In this document: piece after piece, positions 1 to 9,662 of the stretch | Layout of the letters: every line of letters starts with the position of its first letter | How positions within the stretch are numbered: the first letter of the stretch is position 1 | Source: Actinomadura sp. K4S16 | GTDB lineage: Bacteria; Actinomycetota; Actinomycetes; Streptosporangiales; Streptosporangiaceae | DNA length: 64,000 nt | Direction of reading: 5' to 3' | Assembly (NCBI RefSeq): GCF_008327685.1 | Contig: NZ_BDDE01000032.1 | Coordinates: 34,556-98,555 of the forward strand | Translations under genes and position numbers: made by a program | The notes under the pieces: generated by a model | Told to the model about the DNA's origin: nothing | Seen by the model: the letters and a program-made list of their open reading frames with translations, nothing else | The model's database searches: none

Positions 1-1964
<1,964 letters not shown>

Positions 1965-1979
1965 TCCGCACGCAGAAAC

Positions 1980-2012
1980 GGGCCGCCTCCCTGGACGGGG
2001 GGCGGCCCTTTC
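1980..2012 (+). terminator. Rho-independent-like terminator after aconitase
   Basis: GGGCCGCC (1980-1987) pairs with GGCGGCCC (2001-2008) around a 13-nt loop and is followed by a short T-run. It begins 16 bases after the aconitase stop. The SDR gene converges from the other side, so the hairpin may serve both. Confidence 0.75.
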
Positions 2013-2019
2013 CGTGCGG

Positions 2020-2739
2020 TCAGCGGCCGGTGGGCAGGCTCAGGCCGCCGTTGCACTCGATGACGCTGCCTGTGATGAACCCGTTCGTCGCGGTCAGCAG
2101 GATCGCCTGGGCCACGTCCTCGGGGCGCCCGACGCGGCCGACCGGCAGGGCGGCGGCGTGCTCGGCGAACATCGCGGTGCGCTGCTCGGCGGGCATGCCG
2201 TCCCACCACGGCGTCTCGATGACGCCGGGGGAGACCGCGTTGACGCGCAGCGGGGCCAGTTCCGCGGCGAGGGGCGGCACCATCGCCTCCAGCGCCCCGT
2301 TGATGGCCGCCAGGCCGGCGGTGCCGGACAGCGCGGCCCGCGCCGACGACGCGGTGACGAACGTGACCGAGCCGCCCGCAGCCAGCCGGGGGAGCGCGGC
2401 CTGGAGGATCCGCAGGTGCAGCCAGAACTTGGCCTCGAAGCCGGTGCGCAGGTCGGCGAGGTCGAGGGTGGCGATGGGGCCCGCGCCCGCTCCGCCGCTC
2501 AGCGCGAGGACCAGGTGGTCGTACGTCGTCTCCTCGGCGAAGAACGCGGCGACCTCCTCCGCCGAGGCCGCGTCCAGGCGGCGTGCGGTGAGCCCGTCCG
2601 CGGCGGCCTTGGCGAGGCGCTCGGCGTCGCGTCCGGTGACGACGGCGTCGGCGCCCTGACCGGCGAAGAGCCGGGCGGTGGCCGCGCCGATCCCGGACGT
2701 GCCGCCGCAGACCAGGACCCGCTGCCCGTTCAGCGTCAT
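2020..2739 (-). CDS. SDR-family protein lacking the canonical Tyr/Lys pair
   Basis: This 239-aa Rossmann-fold short-chain dehydrogenase-like protein has an N-terminal nucleotide-binding motif (CGGTSGIGAATARLF, about residues 11-25) and the family's PG motif (RVNAVSPGVIETP). Where the catalytic YxxxK is expected the protein reads LAAINGALEAM, so the tyrosine and lysine appear to be replaced by Leu and Asn. Related actinobacterial SDRs near TetR genes share this feature, so the loss may be a subfamily trait and the activity may not be classical dehydrogenation. The gene is divergent from a TetR regulator, with two operator-like palindromes in between, so it is probably that regulator's target. 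Substrate unknown. Confidence 0.88.
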   Translation of the reverse strand: MTLNGQRVLVCGGTSGIGAATARLFAGQGADAVVTGRDAERLAKAAADGLTARRLDAASAEEVAAFFAEETTYDHLVLALSGGAGAGPIATLDLADLRTGFEAKFWLHLRILQAALPRLAAGGSVTFVTASSARAALSGTAGLAAINGALEAMVPPLAAELAPLRVNAVSPGVIETPWWDGMPAEQRTAMFAEHAAALPVGRVGRPEDVAQAILLTATNGFITGSVIECNGGLSLPTGR

Positions 2740-2752
2740 GATGTGGCCTTCC

Positions 2753-2777
2753 TTGTCGAGACTTGTCGTCTCGACAA
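2753..2777. promoter_or_regulatory. Perfect palindromic operator 1 (SDR/TetR)
   Basis: TTGTCGAGAC (2753-2762) and GTCTCGACAA (2768-2777) form a perfect 10-bp inverted repeat with a 5-base spacer. It starts 14 bases upstream of the SDR start codon. A related second palindrome lies 29 bp away centre to centre. The most likely ligand is the TetR protein encoded at 2824. Confidence 0.75.
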
Positions 2778-2780
2778 TTG

Positions 2781-2807
2781 TTTGCCGAGACGGGCGGTCT
2801 CGTCAAA
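2781..2807. promoter_or_regulatory. Palindromic operator 2 (SDR/TetR)
   Basis: TTTGCCGAGAC (2781-2791) and GTCTCGTCAAA (2797-2807) are inverted arms with one mismatch and the same 5-base spacer as operator 1. Both sites share the core CGAGAC-N5-GTCTCG. The site ends 16 bases before the TetR start codon, so binding here would fit autorepression. Confidence 0.7.
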
Positions 2808-2823
2808 CGGGTATGCTCGCCCC

Positions 2824-3414
2824 ATGACCGGTGAGACCCGCCGACCGCACACGGGTCGGCGCCGCAACGAGGCCGCGCGCCGGGCGATCCTGGACGTCGC
2901 CGTCGAACTGCTCGGCGGCACCGGTGACACGCCCGTGACGATCGACACGATCGCGGCGGCGGCCGGGGTCGGGAAGCAGACGATCTACCGCTGGTGGCCG
3001 TCCAAGGGCGCCGTGCTGCTGGAGGCGGTGGCCGAGCGCGCCGGCGCGGACATCCCCGTCCCGGACACCGGCTCGCTGCACGACGACCTCAGGGCGTTCC
3101 TCCGGGCGACTTTCCGGGCCGCCGGGCACGAGCGCACCGTGTCGGTCCTGCGGCACACGATGGCGGAGGCGCAGCGCGACCCTCATGCCCGCGAGCACAT
3201 GCGCGCCTTCATCGCCGGGCGGCGCGAGGTGCTGCGAGGTCTGCTGGAGCGGGCCCGCGACCGCGGCGAGGTCTCACCCGCGACCGACCTCGACCTCGTC
3301 GTCGACCAGGCCTACGGGCTGCTCTGGTACCGCATCCTCGCGGGGCACGCGCCGCTGTCCGAGGAGGCGGCGGACGCGCTGGCCCGTGCTCTCACCGAGC
3401 AGGTCCGCGGCTAG
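2824..3414 (+). CDS. TetR-family transcriptional regulator
   Basis: This 196-aa protein has an N-terminal TetR helix-turn-helix of about residues 15-62 (AAARRAILDVAVELL-like helix 1, then TIAAAAGVGKQTIYRWWPSK as recognition region). The C-terminal ligand domain ends in a TetR_C-type helix bundle. The ATG at 2824 is chosen because the HTH begins shortly after it and it follows the two operator palindromes; the open frame extends further upstream but through the divergent SDR gene. It probably represses the SDR gene and itself. The inducer is unknown. Its stop codon overlaps the convergent LysE stop codon in a CTAG tetranucleotide. Confidence 0.93.
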   Translation: MTGETRRPHTGRRRNEAARRAILDVAVELLGGTGDTPVTIDTIAAAAGVGKQTIYRWWPSKGAVLLEAVAERAGADIPVPDTGSLHDDLRAFLRATFRAAGHERTVSVLRHTMAEAQRDPHAREHMRAFIAGRREVLRGLLERARDRGEVSPATDLDLVVDQAYGLLWYRILAGHAPLSEEAADALARALTEQVRG

Positions 3415-4031
3415 GGCTCGACGGCCAGCCGGACGCCGAAGCCGATGAACGCCAGGCCCGTGACCTGCTGGATGCGGCGCTTCACGGCGGGACGGGCGAG
3501 GGCGCGGCGCGCGGCGCCCGCGGCGCCGACGACGAGCGCGAACCACAGCAGGCCCTGGACGGCATGGATCGCGGCGAAGAGCATGCTCGTCCAGAACACC
3601 GACGCCCCGTCCGGCACGAACTGGGGCAGCAGGCTCATGTAGAACACGCCGATCTTGGGGTTGAGCAGGTTGGTGGTGAACCCGGTGCGCAGTGCGGCGG
3701 TCCCGGAGAGATCCGCGTCCGGCGTCCCGGCGGTGTCCTGGGATGCGCGGCGGGCCCTCCACAGCGCCTGCCCGCCGAGCCACAGCAGGTAGCAGGCGCC
3801 CGCGCCGCGCAGCACGTCGAACGCGATGCGGGACGCGGCGAGCAGCGCGGTCAGCCCGGCGGCGCTCGCCAGCGCCCAGCACAGGCAGCCGGAGGCGACG
3901 CCCGTCGCGGCGAGGTAGCCCGTCCGCCGGCCGCTGGTCACGGTGGTGCGCAGGACGAGCATGGTGTCCAGCCCGGGTGTGATCGTGACGAGGGCGGCGA
4001 CGGCGGCGAAGGCCAGGCAGGCGGTCAGCAC
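3411..4031 (-). CDS. LysE/RhtB-family amino acid exporter
   Basis: This 206-aa integral membrane protein of the LysE/RhtB translocator family probably exports an amino acid or a related metabolite. The N-terminal signature TITPGLDTMLVLRTTVTSGR (about residues 16-35) matches the family's PGP(D)-like motif, followed by GxxxG-rich helices and the conserved NLLNPKIGVFYMSLLPQF segment near residue 120. About six hydrophobic segments are visible, and the length is typical. It shares its last bases with the convergent TetR gene and is divergent from the aldo/keto reductase. Substrate cannot be assigned from sequence. Confidence 0.92.
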   Translation of the reverse strand: MLTACLAFAAVAALVTITPGLDTMLVLRTTVTSGRRTGYLAATGVASGCLCWALASAAGLTALLAASRIAFDVLRGAGACYLLWLGGQALWRARRASQDTAGTPDADLSGTAALRTGFTTNLLNPKIGVFYMSLLPQFVPDGASVFWTSMLFAAIHAVQGLLWFALVVGAAGAARRALARPAVKRRIQQVTGLAFIGFGVRLAVEP

Positions 4032-4105
4032 CCGGGCATTTTCCCAGGAATCATCCGTCGGGTGAAGGGGAACGGCCGCCTCGGAACCTTTGATTGGATC
4101 ACTCC

Positions 4106-5044
4106 ATGACTGACATCAAGAAGATCGGTGACCTGGACGTCTTCCCGTTCTGCCTGGGCGGCAACGTCTTCGGCTGGACCGCGGACCGGGAGCGCTCGTT
4201 CCAGATCCTGGACGCCTACGCCGCGGCCGGCGGCAACTTCCTCGACACCGCCGACTCCTACTCGGCGTGGGTCGAGGGCAACCACGGCGGCGAGTCCGAG
4301 GCGATCATCGGGGAGTGGGCGCAGTCGCGCGGCAACCGCGACGACCTCGTCATCGCGACCAAGGGCGGCCGCCACCCCGAGCACCAGGGCCTGGCCGCCG
4401 CGACGATGAGGGCGGCCGTGGACGACTCGCTGCGGCGGCTGCGCACCGACCGCATCGACCTGTACTTCACCCACTTCGACGACCCGTCCGTGCCCGTCGA
4501 GGAGATCATGACGACGCTGGACGAGCTGGTCGCCGCGGGGAAGATCCGGCAGATCGGGGTGTCGAACATCGAGCTCGACCGGCTCCAGGCGTCCCTGGAG
4601 TTCAGCGAGCGCGAGGGGACGGCCCGCTACACGGCCATCCAGCCGCAGTACAACCTCGTGTCCCGCGACTCTTACGAGGGCCCGCGCCGCGACCTCGCAG
4701 AACGGTACGGGCTGGCCGCCGTCCCTTACTACGGCCTCGCGTCCGGCTTCCTCACCGGCAAGTACCGCCCGGGCTCCACGGTGGACAGCGCGCGCGCCGG
4801 GAGCGCGGCGCGGCACCTGGAGACCGAACGCGGACACGCCGTCCTTGCCGCGCTCGACATCGTCGCCGAGGAACAGGACGTACCGGTCGCGACCGTCGCG
4901 CTCGCCTGGCTCGCGGCCCAGCCGACCGTCGCCGCGCCCATCGCGAGCGCCCGGACCCTCGACCAGCTCCCGCCGCTCGTGGAGGCCGCCCACACGACCC
5001 TGACCGCCGACCAGCTCGAACGCCTGGCCGAAGCGTCGTCGTGA
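4106..5044 (+). CDS. Aldo/keto reductase
   Basis: A 312-aa TIM-barrel NADPH-dependent oxidoreductase of the AKR superfamily. The expected catalytic tetrad can be placed: Asp and Tyr in FLDTADSY, Lys in DLVIATKGG, His in LYFTHFDDP. A cofactor-binding segment near the C-terminus (VAAPIASARTLDQL) is also present. The ATG at 4106 is preferred over an in-frame TTG 12 bases upstream because it gives the standard N-terminus TDIKKIGDLDVFPFCLGG. A TauE/SafE permease gene follows after 22 bases on the same strand and may be co-transcribed. The substrate is not predictable. Confidence 0.93.
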   Translation: MTDIKKIGDLDVFPFCLGGNVFGWTADRERSFQILDAYAAAGGNFLDTADSYSAWVEGNHGGESEAIIGEWAQSRGNRDDLVIATKGGRHPEHQGLAAATMRAAVDDSLRRLRTDRIDLYFTHFDDPSVPVEEIMTTLDELVAAGKIRQIGVSNIELDRLQASLEFSEREGTARYTAIQPQYNLVSRDSYEGPRRDLAERYGLAAVPYYGLASGFLTGKYRPGSTVDSARAGSAARHLETERGHAVLAALDIVAEEQDVPVATVALAWLAAQPTVAAPIASARTLDQLPPLVEAAHTTLTADQLERLAEASS

Positions 5045-5066
5045 AGGGGCGATAGGGTCGCTCGAC

Positions 5067-5786
5067 GTGCCACCTGTCGAGTTCGTCCTGATCGGGGGCC
5101 TGGCCGCGCTGGCCGGCGCGATCGTGCAGGGCAGCGTCGGCCTCGGCGTCGGGCTGGTCGCGACACCGATCGTCACGATGCTGTTCCCGTCCCTGATGCC
5201 CGGCGCGATCCTCGTCATCGCGCTCGTCCTGCCGTTCGCGACGCTCGCCCAGGAGCTGCGGCACGCCGACCTGCGCGGGCTCGGCTGGGCGTTCACCGGC
5301 CGCCTCGCGGGCACGCCGATCGGCGTGTGGCTGGTGGCCGCCGCCCCGGACCGCGTCCTCGGCGTCATGATCGGCGTGGTCGTCCTCGCCGCGCTCGCCG
5401 TGACGGCCTGGACCGCGGACGTGCCGCGCAACCGCCGCACGCTCGCCACCGCCGGCGTCATCTCCGGCACGACCGGCACCGCGTCCGGCATCGGCGGCCC
5501 GCCGATCGCGCTGCTGTACCAGCGCGAGAGCGGCCCCCGCGTCCGGGCGACCCTGGCGGTGTTCTTCATCGCCGGCGCCCTGCTGTCGCTCCTCACCCTC
5601 GCCGCCGCCGGCCGCCTCCCCGCCCGGCAGGTCGTCGCGGGCGCCGAACTGGTCCCGTTCGTGTTCGCCGGGTTCCTCGCCGCCGGGCCGCTGCGCCGCT
5701 ACCTCGACGCGGGACGCCTCCGCGTCGCGCTGCTCGTCGTCGTCGGGACGTCCGCGGCGGTGCTCATCGTCCGCAACCTGATCTGA
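5067..5786 (+). CDS. TauE/SafE-family anion permease
   Basis: This 239-aa multipass membrane protein belongs to the TauE/SafE family, whose members move sulfite, organosulfonates or related anions. It starts at GTG 5067 and shows about seven hydrophobic helices. Family features are the glycine-rich half GGLAALAGAIVQGSVGLG near the N-terminus and the repeat-like GTTGTASGIGGPPIALLY around residue 145. It lies 22 bases behind the aldo/keto reductase gene. The sequence around its stop codon is part of a 66-bp tandem duplication leading into the mug gene. Transported anion unknown. Confidence 0.88.
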   Translation: MPPVEFVLIGGLAALAGAIVQGSVGLGVGLVATPIVTMLFPSLMPGAILVIALVLPFATLAQELRHADLRGLGWAFTGRLAGTPIGVWLVAAAPDRVLGVMIGVVVLAALAVTAWTADVPRNRRTLATAGVISGTTGTASGIGGPPIALLYQRESGPRVRATLAVFFIAGALLSLLTLAAAGRLPARQVVAGAELVPFVFAGFLAAGPLRRYLDAGRLRVALLVVVGTSAAVLIVRNLI

Positions 5787-5888
5787 CGCGTCCCACCCAG
5801 GCCGATCTGGAGGCCGCCCGCGGTGGTGTTGGTCGCCCTTAGCCTGTTCTGATGCGCCCCACGAAGGCCGATCTGGAGGCCGCCCGCG
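5777..5888. repeat. 66-bp-offset imperfect tandem duplication at the TauE/mug junction
   Basis: Bases 5777-5822 and 5843-5888 are near-identical (5 differences in 46 bases); the last 23 bases (5800-5822 and 5866-5888) are identical. The first copy contains the TauE stop codon and a decayed mug start (ACG instead of ATG). The second contains the functional mug start. The simplest reading is that TauE and mug once overlapped at TGATG and a 66-bp duplication pushed them apart. Confidence 0.85.
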
Positions 5889-6415
5889 ACCGCGTCATCC
5901 CCGACATCCTGCCCGAGGACGCCGGAACGCTCCGCGTCCTGTTCTGCGGCATCAACCCGGGCCTGTACTCGGGTGCGACCGGCCACCACTTCGCCCGCCC
6001 CGGCAACCGCTTCTGGCCCGCGCTGCACCTCTCCGGCTTCACCGACCGCCGGCTGCACCCGTCCGAGCAGGACCTCCTGCCCGGCTACGGCCTCGGCATC
6101 ACCAACGTGGCACCGCGCACCACCGCCCGCGCCGACGAGCTGACCGACGCCGAACTCCGCGAGGGCGGACAGCGCCTGGCCGCGCTGGTCGAACGCCACC
6201 GCCCCGCCTACCTGGCCGTCGCCGGCGTCACCGCCTACCGCACGGCCTTCGGCCGCCCAAAGACGCAGATAGGCCCCCAGGACGAGGCCTTCGGCCCCGC
6301 ACGCCTCTGGGTCCTCCCCAACCCGAGCGGCCTCAACGCGAGCTGGCCCCTCGACCGCATCGCCGCCGAGTTCCGCCGCCTCCGCAAAGCCGCCGAAGCC
6401 CTCAGAGCTCCGTGA
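5852..6415 (+). CDS. mug: Mismatch-specific DNA glycosylase (Mug/TDG family)
   Basis: This 187-aa glycosylase of the Mug/TDG family removes uracil or alkylated bases from G:U or G:T mispairs in base-excision repair. The catalytic motif FCGINPGLYS (about residues 31-40) and the DNA-intercalating motif LPNPSGLNASW near residue 155 are both present, and length fits the family. The ATG at 5852 gives MRPTKADLEAARDR. An almost identical but non-coding copy of these first codons lies 66 bases upstream. The 3' end overlaps the convergent Uma2 gene by 14 bases. Assignment is strong at family level. Confidence 0.93.
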   Translation: MRPTKADLEAARDRVIPDILPEDAGTLRVLFCGINPGLYSGATGHHFARPGNRFWPALHLSGFTDRRLHPSEQDLLPGYGLGITNVAPRTTARADELTDAELREGGQRLAALVERHRPAYLAVAGVTAYRTAFGRPKTQIGPQDEAFGPARLWVLPNPSGLNASWPLDRIAAEFRRLRKAAEALRAP

Positions 6416-7076
6416 GGTGTCGGGGGCGTTCGGTGAGGACCTTCGGGTCGAACGTGACGGTGAAGGCCTTGTCGGCCGTCACCTCGGCTTCCAGGATGCC
6501 CCCGGACTTCGCCGACTGGTCGAGCCGGTATGCAGGGAGCTTCCTGCCGGTGGGTCCTTCCTGGTCCTCAAGGACGAAGACCTGGACAAAGGGCTCGGGT
6601 GTGTAATCGACCAGCCAGTACTGGGGGATTCCCATCGCCGCGTACTCCTGGGGCTTGCGGAAACGGTCCCGGCCTTCGCTACCGCTGCGCGGTGAGACGA
6701 CCTCCGCGACGAGGAGCAGGTCATGGCCCGGAATGGTGGTCGGGCAGTCGCCGTCGAACCACGAGTCGGCGACGTCTCCGGGGACCGCGATCACATCGGG
6801 CTTCCGGATACCGGCCGCCGTCTCGATCTCCCAGTCGCTCCCGGAGGCCACGAAAAGAGATGCGCCCGCGTCTGCCGCTGCCTTCCTGATGAGCTGGCGA
6901 AGCCTCTCATAGGCGATGTTGTGCAGTGGATTAGGAGACAGCTTGACCAGCCACCCATCCTCGAGTTCCAGGCCGCGGCCTTCGTCCTCTCGGGCGTGCA
7001 AGTCTTCCACCGTGTACGGGCCATGCCCGCCATGATCGTGCGCGATGCTCACGTCCCGCTCTCCCGTAGGTGGCAT
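6402..7076 (-). CDS. Uma2-family (DUF820) restriction-endonuclease-fold protein
   Basis: A 224-aa Uma2/DUF820 protein with a PD-(D/E)xK nuclease fold. Core motifs are visible: LSPNPLHNIAYERL early, then RKPDVIAVPGDV (acidic Asp), LLLVAEVVSPRSGSEGRDRF (Glu) and YWLVDYTPEPFVQVF. The family is very abundant in actinobacteria and cyanobacteria, often in many copies per genome, and its biological role is unclear; nuclease activity is predicted from the fold. Base composition looks less GC-rich than its neighbours, consistent with an accessory gene. It overlaps the 3' end of mug by 14 bases. Confidence 0.88.
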   Translation of the reverse strand: MPPTGERDVSIAHDHGGHGPYTVEDLHAREDEGRGLELEDGWLVKLSPNPLHNIAYERLRQLIRKAAADAGASLFVASGSDWEIETAAGIRKPDVIAVPGDVADSWFDGDCPTTIPGHDLLLVAEVVSPRSGSEGRDRFRKPQEYAAMGIPQYWLVDYTPEPFVQVFVLEDQEGPTGRKLPAYRLDQSAKSGGILEAEVTADKAFTVTFDPKVLTERPRHLTEL

Positions 7077-7145
7077 GACAGATCCATGCAGGGACCACGT
7101 TACCCCGCCCGACTTCCGCGACCTAGCGTAGCGAGTTCTTTACGC

Positions 7146-7583
7146 TTAGTTGGCGTTGTTGAGGGCGGCGGTGGCGAACATCGTCTCGACCTCTTTGACG
7201 AGGGTGGGGGTCGGCTGCCACAGGTCGGTGCGGCCCAGGGCGATGATGGGGCGGGGGAGGGCCCGGATGTCCGCCAGGCGCCAGTGGTGGGCCGTGGGGC
7301 CGGCCCAGGGGCCGCAGTCGCAGGCGGCGCCGCGGACGGCGGCCGAGCAGACGTCGTCGAGTTCGGCGACCGCGATGACGGCGCCGATCGTGGCGAGCGG
7401 GTCGCGGGGGTCCCATCCGGCCGCCTGGATCAGCGGGGAGTCGCACGCCTTCAGGTCGACGCGCATCGAGGCGTGGATGAGCAGCGGACCGCGGTAGGCG
7501 GTCGGGAAGCTCTGGTTGGACACGGCCTTGCCACCACGCGCGATCGCGAACGCCCAGGGCTGCTGAACACTCATCGCCTGCAC
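7146..7583 (-). CDS. ASCH-like domain protein
   Basis: This 145-aa protein resembles ASCH/PUA-like RNA-binding proteins. It opens with MSVQQPWAFAIARGGKAVSNQSF, the usual beginning of small actinobacterial ASCH proteins, followed by RGPLLIHASMRVD and a LGRTDLWQPTP stretch. The GTG at 7583 is chosen because a strong Shine-Dalgarno (GGAGGTGA) lies just upstream at the right spacing; an ATG three codons in is poorly spaced. ASCH domains bind RNA or modified nucleosides, but this protein's specific role is unknown. About 250 bases between it and the sugar-transport genes hold no recognisable gene. Confidence 0.8.
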   Translation of the reverse strand: MQAMSVQQPWAFAIARGGKAVSNQSFPTAYRGPLLIHASMRVDLKACDSPLIQAAGWDPRDPLATIGAVIAVAELDDVCSAAVRGAACDCGPWAGPTAHHWRLADIRALPRPIIALGRTDLWQPTPTLVKEVETMFATAALNNAN

Positions 7584-7836
7584 GCGGTCACCTCCAGTGT
7601 TCGCCCGGTCTCTGCGCCCCCGGGTATCGCCGGGACGCCCGGCGGTGGACGCCGGGGGTCGCGCGACGATGCCCGAGAGGCTAGGCGCATCCCGCAGGAA
7701 ATGCCAACGTACGAGGCGAACGGGTCGTTGTCCGTCATGGGCTGTTCGAACCCATGGTGGAATTGATCACCCATGTGACGTCTGAGACCCATATGTGGTT
7801 GACGTGGCGCGTGATTCTCGTCTTTCGGCGCGATTC

Positions 7837-8757
7837 TCAGCCCTTCAGCGCGCCCGCCATGAGGCCGCGCATGAAGAACCGTCCGAGCAGCAGGTAGACC
7901 AGCAGCGTCGGCAGGGAGGCGAGGAGCGCCTCGGCCATCTGCTGGTTGTACTGGACGGCCACCGCGCCCGACCCGGCCGTGTTGTTCAGCATCACCGTGA
8001 CCGGCCAGCTGTCGGGGGCGCCGAGGAACACCGCGAACAGGAAGTCGTTCCACATCGAGGTGAACTGCCAGATCAGCGTCACCGCGAACGCCGGCCCCGA
8101 CACGGGCAGGACGACCGACCAGTAGGTGCGGAGCATCCCCGCGCCGTCGACCCGGGCCGCCTCGACCAGCTCGTCCGGGATCGTCACGTAGTAGTTCCGG
8201 AAGATGAGCGTGCAGATCGGGATGCCGTAGACGACGTGCGCGAGGACGAGGCCGCGGATCGTCCCCACCAGCTCCATGTCGGTGAGCAGGCCGGCCAGCG
8301 GGATCATCACCGCCTGGTAGGGGATGAACATGCCGAACAGGAACAGCGTGAAGACCACGTCCGCGCCCGGGAACCGCCACTTGGACAGCACATAGCCGTT
8401 CAGCGAGCCGAGCACCGCCGAGATCAGCGACCCGGAGACGGCGATCTTGACGCTGTTCTCCAGGCCGGGGCGCAGCGCGTCCCACGCGGAGGTCCAGCCG
8501 GACATGCTCCAGCTGCTCGGCAGGCTCCACGCGCTGCTCGGGTCCGCCTCGTCCAGCGGCTTGAAGCTCGTGACGACCAGCACGTACACGGGGATCAGGA
8601 AGAGCAGGACGAACGCCAGCAGGACGACCAGCTTGACGGCCTGCCAGCCGCGCGACGACCCGCCCGGCTCCGCCGCCGCTCCGCCGCCCCGGCCGCGCAG
8701 TCCGCGCGCCAGCCGCCGCCACACCGGCGCCGGGGGCACCGCCTCCACGCGCGTCAT
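7837..8757 (-). CDS. Carbohydrate ABC transporter permease (MalG type)
   Basis: This 306-aa inner-membrane permease is one half of the channel of a sugar importer. The ATG at 8757 overlaps the stop of the upstream permease by ATGA, which sets the start. It has a cytoplasmic N-terminus, then six hydrophobic segments. The EAA loop that contacts the ATPase is clear: DELVEAARVDGAGMLRTYW-SVVLPVSGP about residue 205. It is the last gene of the solute-binding protein / MalF-type / MalG-type operon. No ATPase gene accompanies the cluster, so a shared MsiK-type ATPase elsewhere is the likely partner. Sugar unknown. Confidence 0.93.
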   Translation of the reverse strand: MTRVEAVPPAPVWRRLARGLRGRGGGAAAEPGGSSRGWQAVKLVVLLAFVLLFLIPVYVLVVTSFKPLDEADPSSAWSLPSSWSMSGWTSAWDALRPGLENSVKIAVSGSLISAVLGSLNGYVLSKWRFPGADVVFTLFLFGMFIPYQAVMIPLAGLLTDMELVGTIRGLVLAHVVYGIPICTLIFRNYYVTIPDELVEAARVDGAGMLRTYWSVVLPVSGPAFAVTLIWQFTSMWNDFLFAVFLGAPDSWPVTVMLNNTAGSGAVAVQYNQQMAEALLASLPTLLVYLLLGRFFMRGLMAGALKG

Positions 8758-9662
8758 CGCGTCCGCTCCGAACGTACCGACCAGACCAGATAGGGGATCA
8801 CCAGCAGGGCCACCGCGAACAGCAGGTAGGTGGCGATCGTGGCGCCGTTCGCCGGGTCGTGCCGGTCGAAGATCTCGACGTAGGTGGCGACGGCCGGCAC
8901 GTAGGTGATGATCTGCTTGCCCGCGATCGCCATGATCAGGTCGAACACCTTCAGCGAGATGTGCCCGAGGATGATCAGCGCGGACAGCGTCACCGGGCGG
9001 AGCTGCGGGAGGACCACGTACCGGTACACCTTCCACTCGGACGCGCCGTCCACCCGTGCCGCCTCGCGCAGCTCCCCGGGCACGCCGCGGAACCCCGCGA
9101 GGTACAGCGCCATCACGTAGCCGGACATCTGCCAGATCGCGGGCAGGGCCATGGCGGCCATGCCCCAGCTCGGGTCCTGCCACCAGCTGTTCGCCAGCCC
9201 GCCGAGGTGCAGCTTGTCGAACAGCTGGTTGAAGCCGACCGCGCGCTCCGGCGGCGCCGGGTTCATCAGCCAGCGCCACACGACGCCGCTGGCGATGAAC
9301 GACACCGCCATGGGGAACAGGTAGACGACGCGGAAGGACGCCTCGCCGCGGATGCCCTTGTCCATCAGGAACGCCAGGAACGCGCCGAGCAGCAGGGCGC
9401 CGACGACGAACACCGCCGTGAACAGCAGCGCGTGCTTCACCGCGCCGGGCCAGCTGGGCTGGTCCCACAGGTCGACGAAGTTCCTGCCCTTGTCGAACCC
9501 GTACTCGGTGACCTCGTCGTGCTTGCCGCTCAGCGCGACCCGCGTGTTCCAGAAGATGAGCCCGTAGACGAACAGGCCGATCGCGACGATGGACGGCGAG
9601 ACCAGCAGCAGCCCGGGCAGCCACCTGCGGCTACGGGCCCACCTGGAACCGGGAGAGCTCAC
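8754..9662 (-). CDS. Carbohydrate ABC transporter permease (MalF type)
   Basis: A 302-aa membrane permease, partner of the MalG-type subunit encoded immediately downstream. The N-terminal helix (WLPGLLLVSPSIVAIGLFVYG) is typical of sugar permeases, and the EAA loop reads GELREAARVDGASEWKVYR about residue 200. ATGA overlaps on both sides (9659-9662 with the binding protein, 8754-8757 with the next permease) show tight translational coupling in a three-gene operon. Family membership is certain; the substrate is not. Confidence 0.93.
   Translation of the reverse strand: MSSPGSRWARSRRWLPGLLLVSPSIVAIGLFVYGLIFWNTRVALSGKHDEVTEYGFDKGRNFVDLWDQPSWPGAVKHALLFTAVFVVGALLLGAFLAFLMDKGIRGEASFRVVYLFPMAVSFIASGVVWRWLMNPAPPERAVGFNQLFDKLHLGGLANSWWQDPSWGMAAMALPAIWQMSGYVMALYLAGFRGVPGELREAARVDGASEWKVYRYVVLPQLRPVTLSALIILGHISLKVFDLIMAIAGKQIITYVPAVATYVEIFDRHDPANGATIATYLLFAVALLVIPYLVWSVRSERTR

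Noticed and set aside
5786..5842. Possible short ORF in the first copy of the tandem duplication (TRPTQADLEAARGGVGRP)
   Set aside because: It has no start codon (ACG) and no ribosome site and ends after 18 codons. It is a decayed copy of the mug start.
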